64,000 bases of DNA, from positions 72,919,501 through 72,983,500 of the forward strand of contig CM060831.1 of the NCBI GenBank assembly GCA_030762175.1. Reading direction: 5' to 3'. Below the pieces are notes generated by a model, which ran no database searches, was not told the DNA's origin, and saw nothing but the letters and a program-made list of their open reading frames with translations. This stretch comes from Metallyticus violacea. Lineage: Eukaryota > Arthropoda > Insecta > Mantodea > Metallyticidae. How positions within the stretch are numbered: position 1 is the first letter of the stretch; every line of letters begins with the position of its first letter. The translations under genes and the position numbers were made by a program. This document shows positions 58,697-64,000 of the stretch, piece by piece.

Positions 58697-58990
58697 TTGG
58701 TCAGCGTCGTGGTAACCATACTTGCATCATAGACCCAAGATCGCGGGTTCAATCCCGACCAGGGTCAATGGATTTTTGAGCATAAAAATCCTAAGTATGG
58801 CTTCCTTAGGAAGAGAAATTAAGCTTGGATTCCGTGCAGTAGATTCACGGCACGAAAAAGAACCTCAAGCCTGAAAGAAGAGGCCTCTGAGGAAAATTTA
58901 TCGGTCGTTTGACGCCCTGAATTGCATGTGACGCTGATGACCTGAGATGTTAAAGAGCGTCCTTAAATAAGTGAAATTAACTTTGGTCAG
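58697..58990 (+). mobile_element. SINE-A copy, slightly 5'-truncated
   Basis: The family sequence begins at about 58705 ('cgtcgtggtaaccatacttg'), runs through a B box (ggttcaatccc) and the whole body, and ends 'gagcgtccttaaataagtga'. The 8-bp word ttggtcag at 58697-58704 recurs at 58983-58990 and fits a target-site duplication, so the first few head bases were lost at insertion. Confidence 0.88.
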
Positions 58991-59929
58991 AGGGTGAGAC
59001 GTAGATCAACGGATCTACAAATTTTGAATAGCTGGGCGAAATATCTCTTTGTCCCATGACGTCGGTTGCTACCCCTTAATCTGAAGTCGGAGGTTCGCTC
59101 GTAGTAAGCCCAAAGTAAGGCTATGACGTCATCATTACTAGAAGGAACATCATTAGTCTGAAAGATGGTTACCACATGGATGAGACAAGGAAAAGGTAAA
59201 ATAGGGATTCGGCACATAGCAACACGTAGCATGTTCATGTAAAGACGGCACAAATTTAATACTTTACACTTAGCCATTTAGTGTTATCAACAGGTATTAA
59301 GTCATTAGTCGTCCGTTACTTTCATTCTTCTATTTTACAAAATATAAAAAGTACTTTGATCATTGCTCTAGATAATCGGAATATTAATGTGGATTTGAGG
59401 TTATGTATTGCCAAATCAATTGCACTGGGCCAATAATCCTTGCTTATATGTGAAGATTACGTTCTCTCTTTTCATAACCACTGACCAAATATGCCAAAGG
59501 GAGCACTGAAGTAGTTATGCATAATAGCTCCATTTCTAATATTTATAACGATTCATTTATCTTCAGTATACTTTAGTCCATATTTTTTTAAATTTCCGTT
59601 TATTTCACGTGCTTTTATTGTCCGAAATGGTGTAATGAATGTAGGTATGGATGAGGAGTGTTCAATAGTAATTTTGCAAACGTAGTTTCTCGTGCTAAAA
59701 TTTAGCTTAAAATAATGGTTAGCTTAATGCGTGATATACATGAGGCACTAGTTTCATTGTCATTTCCGGTTCCCTCTGTGAGAGGTGGGCAAGTTGAGGC
59801 ATGTTCAGTTTCACCAACAGCAACATTTAGTTGAGGCATAGGAAATACTACACATGGCATATGCAGATTTTTTTTTTCTTTTCTATAGCACAGCTAGATG
59901 ATGGTTTAATTTTTTTAAAGTGAGAGGCA
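58991..59929. other. No clear feature
   Basis: A 96-codon minus-strand frame (58987-59277) is unrecognised. The rest is AT-rich. Confidence 0.4.
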
Positions 59930-61060
59930 ATCAATTTCAAAGGAAAGTGGGACCGTAGATCCAGTTTGTGCTCTAACGGAAAAAAGCATTCACACTGCTG
60001 CTGTCAGAGGATCGTCGAATAACATTAACAACACTCTCAGAATTTCTACAAATTTCACTGGGTACCACATAAACATGTTGGAAACTGAAAAAGTGCATAT
60101 TAGATGTGTTTGTGTACAATGTGTCCCAAGGTTGCGATTGCCGAAAAAAAAAAAATGTTCGCCTGCAGGTTTGCATGCTGTTGAAAATTATGTTAAAGGA
60201 AAGTGACGAGTTTTTCAGATGTAATCATTGCTAGTGAAGCTTTGATTCTGAGCGCTAACAGCAATGGAAACCTCCATCACACACGCACGCACAAAAAATC
60301 ACACAAGTAGTTGCTTCTGATGGGAAAGTTATGGTTATTTCATTTTTCGATATTCAACGAATGGCTTACCAGATGTCGTATCTGCACACTTGACTGTACC
60401 TGGTCAATACTACAGAGTTGTCCTAAAATATCTGCTTTGATGGATTTGGTTTATTTACGAACGCTCTGTAACATCTCAGGTCATCAGCGTCCCATTCAAT
60501 TCAGGACGTAAAACGACCTATTTTGCTCTTCTTTCAGACTTGAAGTTCTTTTTCGTGCCGTAAATCTACGACATGGGACCAACGGCTTTACTTCCCTTCC
60601 GAAGGAAGCCATACTTAGGATTTTCACGCCCGAAAAAAAGATCCATCGATCCAGGCTGAGATTGAACCCCCGATCTTGGGTTTAGGAGGCAAGTACGGTT
60701 ACTACTACACCACCTTGACCGACTGACAAACTCTGCAAGACAATATCATCCGTAAAATGCCTCATTCCGTGCATTATTGAGCTGTATTTGCACATCGCAA
60801 ATACCTTTGTTGAATACCTGATGAAAAATCAATGTGAAGTGTGTCCTTCGCCCCCTCTGTAGTTTAGATTTACCTTCGTCTGACACATTCCTGTCCCCCA
60901 AATTTAAGAAACGCCGTCGTAGGAGGCGTTCTTCATTGTGCTGTGAGAACTGCGACATGTCAAAAATTGTTTGCAGTATATATTTGAATACTGGCAGAAA
61001 CGCTAGGATAAGTGCATTAAATCCAACGGGGTCAACTGAAAGATAATCAAAATTATGAAG
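59930..61060 (+). mobile_element. mariner transposase fossil, interrupted by SINE-A
   Basis: Left part: L-L-S-E-D-R-R-I-T-L-T-T-L-S-E-F-L (about 59998), then C-V-P-R-L near 60120; S-D-E-F-F and a TSDE-like first-Asp region near 60210; Q-W-K-P-P-S ('EWKHPxSP'); K-V-M-V-I-S-F-F-D-I at 60328; and V-P-G-Q-Y-Y-R-V-V-L-K-Y-L just before the SINE. Right of the SINE: L-H-I-A-N-T-F-V-E-Y-L, where HHDNAP is expected (second Asp lost), then K-N-Q-C-E-V-C-P-S-P-P, and L-D-L-P-S-S-D-T-F-L-S-P-K-F-K-K ('SPDLAPSDFFLFPKxKK', third Asp kept). The order is complete on either side of the insertion, so the SINE entered an existing mariner. Confidence 0.86.
60437..60725 (-). mobile_element. SINE-A copy inside mariner
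   Basis: Minus orientation: the tail is at the left ('gatttggtttatttacg'), the B-box region reads 'gctgagattgaacccccg' on plus, and the head 'cggtcaaggtggtgtagt' ends at 60725. A short deletion lies near 'aaaacgacctattttgctc'. The flanks aaaatatctgc (60426-60436) and acaaactctgc (60726-60736) may be a diverged target-site duplication. Confidence 0.92.
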
Positions 61061-63059
61061 ATGATTAAGATGTTGTGGAAATAAACTGTTCATTAATTTT
61101 TATTGATCAGCCTTTGTACTAGCTCTGCTATTAACATACGCGATATCAGCATTAAGGTGACTTTAACTTGGTAGGAATACCTAATAGTAAGTAAGGATGA
61201 AGATTCACATTAAAGCACATACGATATAAGATGACTGATAAGGAATCTAGACATAAACAACTGAACAGCTCTTCTTGCTGTCTTCTTGCTGGATTAACCC
61301 CCAATGTACGCAATGTTTCATTTCTGCACGGCCTATGCACAAGCTATGTCGAACCCGAGCTGTATAGTATCTCAGTTGGCGCCCGAGTTGATTAAGTAGC
61401 ACATTCCTCTCTGGGATGTTCTTGTAGTTGGAGGACAGTAGTAGTTTCAACAGCTTGTATATTATGCTTAGTTAAATTTTTTGTTTATAAATTATAGGGA
61501 AAAATGTTAGAAATGAATTCTTCACGTGTAGAGAAGAAAATAAGTTATATTATCATGTGATTACAAATGCTTCGTTTAGGACGAAATACTCGGGCATTAT
61601 TTTATATAGTACCGACAGCTAATTTATGGCGCAGTATTAATGTACTTAATATCTGATAACCCTCCAAAATTCGATCACAAAGAATTTATGCACTATTCGA
61701 ATATACCAAATATCTAACATATATCAATAAAAGAGTAAGTAAATCTGGTCAGCACGGAATGCAAACAATTATTCCACCTCAGCCTACCCATAATACATTG
61801 ACTTTCTTAAACCTTCTGTATTTGACTGATTCCTAGTCACAATTCTCCGTTAAAAGACCAGTCAGTAAATGCAGAACTACATGGTACTTTTAAACAAACA
61901 TCTTAGAAGCTCTGATTTTCTTACTCAGAAATTGCGATTGCATATAAAAAATTGTAAGGAAGTCCCAGTTCAGAGATACAGTCCCTTAGGTAACTTTAAT
62001 CAATACGCGTTTTAATTTTCTCTTACTATAACGTAACTTCGCGACTAAAATAGGCTTTCGAAACGATGACAAAATTAATTAATGATGGTACGTAAAATAA
62101 CTCGGCGACGGGAAACTTCGTTAAACTCATTGGACTCGTGCAACTTTTCTGTATTGGAAATCGAACTCTGACCCGCTGGCTGAAACGAGCCTGAACTCTA
62201 CATAAGAATGACCCAGCAGTTATTCCTCCGTTAACAGTGCAAGTCCTCAACACAATCATCTGTTAAGTTTTCTTTTTATTTAAATAACATTTGTTTGTTT
62301 CTGCAACGTTCTGAGTAAATAAATTAGAAGAATTAAATAGCATGTTTTAACTTAATAAATATACAAAGTTTTCAACTTTAGTAGTCAATTATTTTTTAAA
62401 ATTTATTTATTTAACAGCATGTTCCAATGCAAAGTAGGAACAAATACTAAATACCTTCTCAATTTTTCATATGCAATTCTTAACATATTTAAGGAATGAT
62501 TTTAGACAAAGAATGCAATAAAAATTAAATACTCTTATGTTTAAATAAACGTCAATTAAAGTAGTTATTCTTTAAATAAACATTATTAATTTCTTATTAA
62601 ACTACCTTTGCTTTTATAATAGATTTATATATTATAGTGTTCAATGATTGATGTCTGATTATGTACAATATTTCTGGTTTAGACACTCATAATATTGCTA
62701 GTTATAAGCTATTTACTAGTATATCTGTTACTCGATTTACTTTACCTTTCACCTAATTATGTGAAGATATTATTTACTACACGTGCATAATTATATACTG
62801 TTGTAGTTTTTAAAATGTGTTTACCATTTACAAGCTTTACTACACAGTTCATACTTTTCCCCCTATTTTTCTTGTATTTATAGGTCACTTTCCACCTCTT
62901 CGTATTACAGATTGTGTAACAATTTTAGTCGTTTTAATTTAATCTGTACTGTTTGCTGACTGGACCCATAGATACGCATTAAAGTGATAAAAGTTATCTT
63001 CCAAAGTTCGGTCACTAGTATTGCTAAATTTTGTGTCGTTTGTATATTCAGTTTTAATC
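61061..63059. other. Mostly featureless; tRNA-like word pair at 61340-61400
   Basis: AT-rich. On the minus strand at 61394-61347 an A-box-like taatcaactcgggc is followed about 35 bases later by a B-box-like ctcgggttcgaca; this could be a decayed tRNA or SINE head. The 77-codon minus-strand frame at 62026-62259 has no known motif. Confidence 0.4.
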
Positions 63060-63290
63060 TACTTTTAGTCATTGTGAAGAACGAGCTGTTTTAAATCTCT
63101 CGTGAACTTTGATTCCCATTCTCTTTTTCTTATCACTTCACTTATGGCTTTATGTTGATTATTTAAGGCACTAATTGGGATCTTATAACAAATATCTCTC
63201 GCTGTCTTCTTCGCAAGACGATCTGCCAGTTCGTTTCCACAGTTTCCGAAGTTAGTCTTGGTTGAGTTGAAGTGCCCGATCCGTTTACTG
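63060..63290 (-). mobile_element. Non-LTR retrotransposon RNase H remnant
   Basis: Minus strand: G-N-E-L-A-D-R-L-A-K-K-T-A-R-D (about 63240-63200) matches the 'GNExADxLAKxAA' end of the RNase H domain found in several LINE clades (and in host RNase H-like genes). It continues S-A-L-N-N-Q-H-K-A-I-S-E-V-I-R-K-R-E-W-E-S-K, where relatives have the 'xxxWQxxW' region. No reverse transcriptase is adjacent. Confidence 0.66.
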
Positions 63291-63462
63291 TGCTCAAATG
63301 ATAAGTGACGGCGGAAGTTTTAATGGTCTTTACATATCACCTGGAGAGCAGATGCAAAGGCAGAAAACCGGTAGCTTGGATTGCAGACATTATAAACTTC
63401 TTCTTCTTATTCACTGCAGTTAAGTGTACAACAGATCAATCGAGCTCATCACAACGTATATG

Positions 63463-64000
63463 TACGAGGGTGATCAGAAACTAAGGTTAAAAAGCCTGCA
63501 GCGAAACGTGTAATATTTTATTTCATGCAACCAATATAGCCAACTGATAGTACTTACATTAGGTATTTTATTTTTTGACATAGTCTCCATATCGGTTTAG
63601 ACACTTGTTGCTTCGTGGGATGAGTTTGAATATTCCCTCCTGGTAAAACTCCTGTCCTTGTGTGTTCAGCGACGTTGTCACGAAGTGTTTCACCTCTCGT
63701 CTGAAGCGATTCGCCGGCCTCCTAAGTGCTCCTTCAAAAGAGGAAAAAGGTGAAAGTCGCTTGGAGCGAGATCCGGGCTGTATGGAGGATGGTCGATGTC
63801 CCAGCGAAACTGCTTCAACAGCGTGGTGTTCTTCTGGGCTGTATGAGGTCGCTCGTTGTCGTGAAAGAAGATGACGCCCTCGGTGAGAAGTCCTGGTCGT
63901 TTACACTGTGTGCTCTCTTTACAAAAACTCCACGAATGCAACACCCACGCTATCCCAAAACACTGAGGCCATCGCCTTCCTGGAGATGGCGTCAACTTAA
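63463..64000 (-). mobile_element. mariner transposon, 3' half, running off the window
   Basis: Minus strand from 63995: V-I-F-F-H-D-N-E-R-P-H-T-A-Q (second catalytic Asp intact), then H-P-P-Y-S-P-D-L-A-P-S-D-F-H-L-F-P (third Asp intact), then K-E-H-L-G-G-R-R-I-A-S-D-E-R. By my count 33 residues separate the two Asp, one fewer than the usual 34 of mariner, perhaps a one-codon loss near W-D-I-D-H. Further left the C-terminus is decayed (F-Y-Q-E-G-I-F-K-L near 63630). A plausible terminus is ta|cgagggtgatcag at 63463-63477. The first half lies beyond base 64000. Confidence 0.9.

Overview
The window looks like intergenic or intronic DNA from a large, AT-rich arthropod genome, most likely an insect. 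The evidence is the TTAGG-type (CCTAA on this strand) interstitial array at 17646-17672, the density of mariner, Tc1-like, Penelope-like and non-LTR remnants, and two tRNA-derived SINE families with several copies each. A cockroach, termite or similar polyneopteran is my guess from the SINEs; it is inference only. I found no intact host protein-coding gene, no rRNA and no convincing functional tRNA. Almost every recognisable coding trace is a decayed piece of a mobile element, and most long open frames are chance frames or run through repeats.

Layout. 0-5 kb: mariner trace at the left edge, SINE-A, a 540-bp AGT/AGC/TTG microsatellite, a mariner fossil on the minus strand and a SINE-B. 5-13 kb: fragments of two related DDE transposons (one lacking its middle), a third SINE-like repeat, and the 3' half of a Tc1-like transposase. 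13-19 kb: mostly featureless, with a LINE reverse-transcriptase tail and the telomere-like array. 19-21.4 kb: a dense cluster holding a Tc1-like transposase, a Penelope-like element with a GIY-YIG trace and a degenerate hammerhead-ribozyme core, a foldback hairpin with 100-bp arms, and a DDE transposon 3' end. 22-28 kb: SINE-B copies, a long jockey/CR1-like LINE fossil and an unexplained open-frame region. 28.3-31.1 kb: a Crypton/ZMYM-like (DUF3504-like) coding remnant split by a SINE-A and by an internally deleted piggyBac-like element; removing both with one target-site copy each restores one reading frame. 33-37 kb: SINE-B, a GC-richer island, a mariner split by a SINE-A, an RTE-like LINE fossil and an ATT microsatellite. 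37-50 kb: sparse, with a pair of unexplained adjacent open frames at 40.0-40.5 kb, a LINE zinc-knuckle end, another RTE-like LINE and a Tc1-like trace. 50-64 kb: a trace of an unnamed repeated protein family, more SINE-A, two mariners with SINE-A insertions in or beside them, a LINE RNase H piece, and a mariner running off the right edge.

How the parts relate. This is a layered record of transposition, not a pathway. SINE-A is younger than several DNA transposons, since it sits inside or at the edge of three mariner fossils and inside the Crypton-like frame, often with readable target-site duplications. Some SINE-A copies are 5'-truncated with duplications, as expected of LINE-driven target-primed insertion. 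All assignments rest on motif reading by eye and remembered family features; no database search was run.
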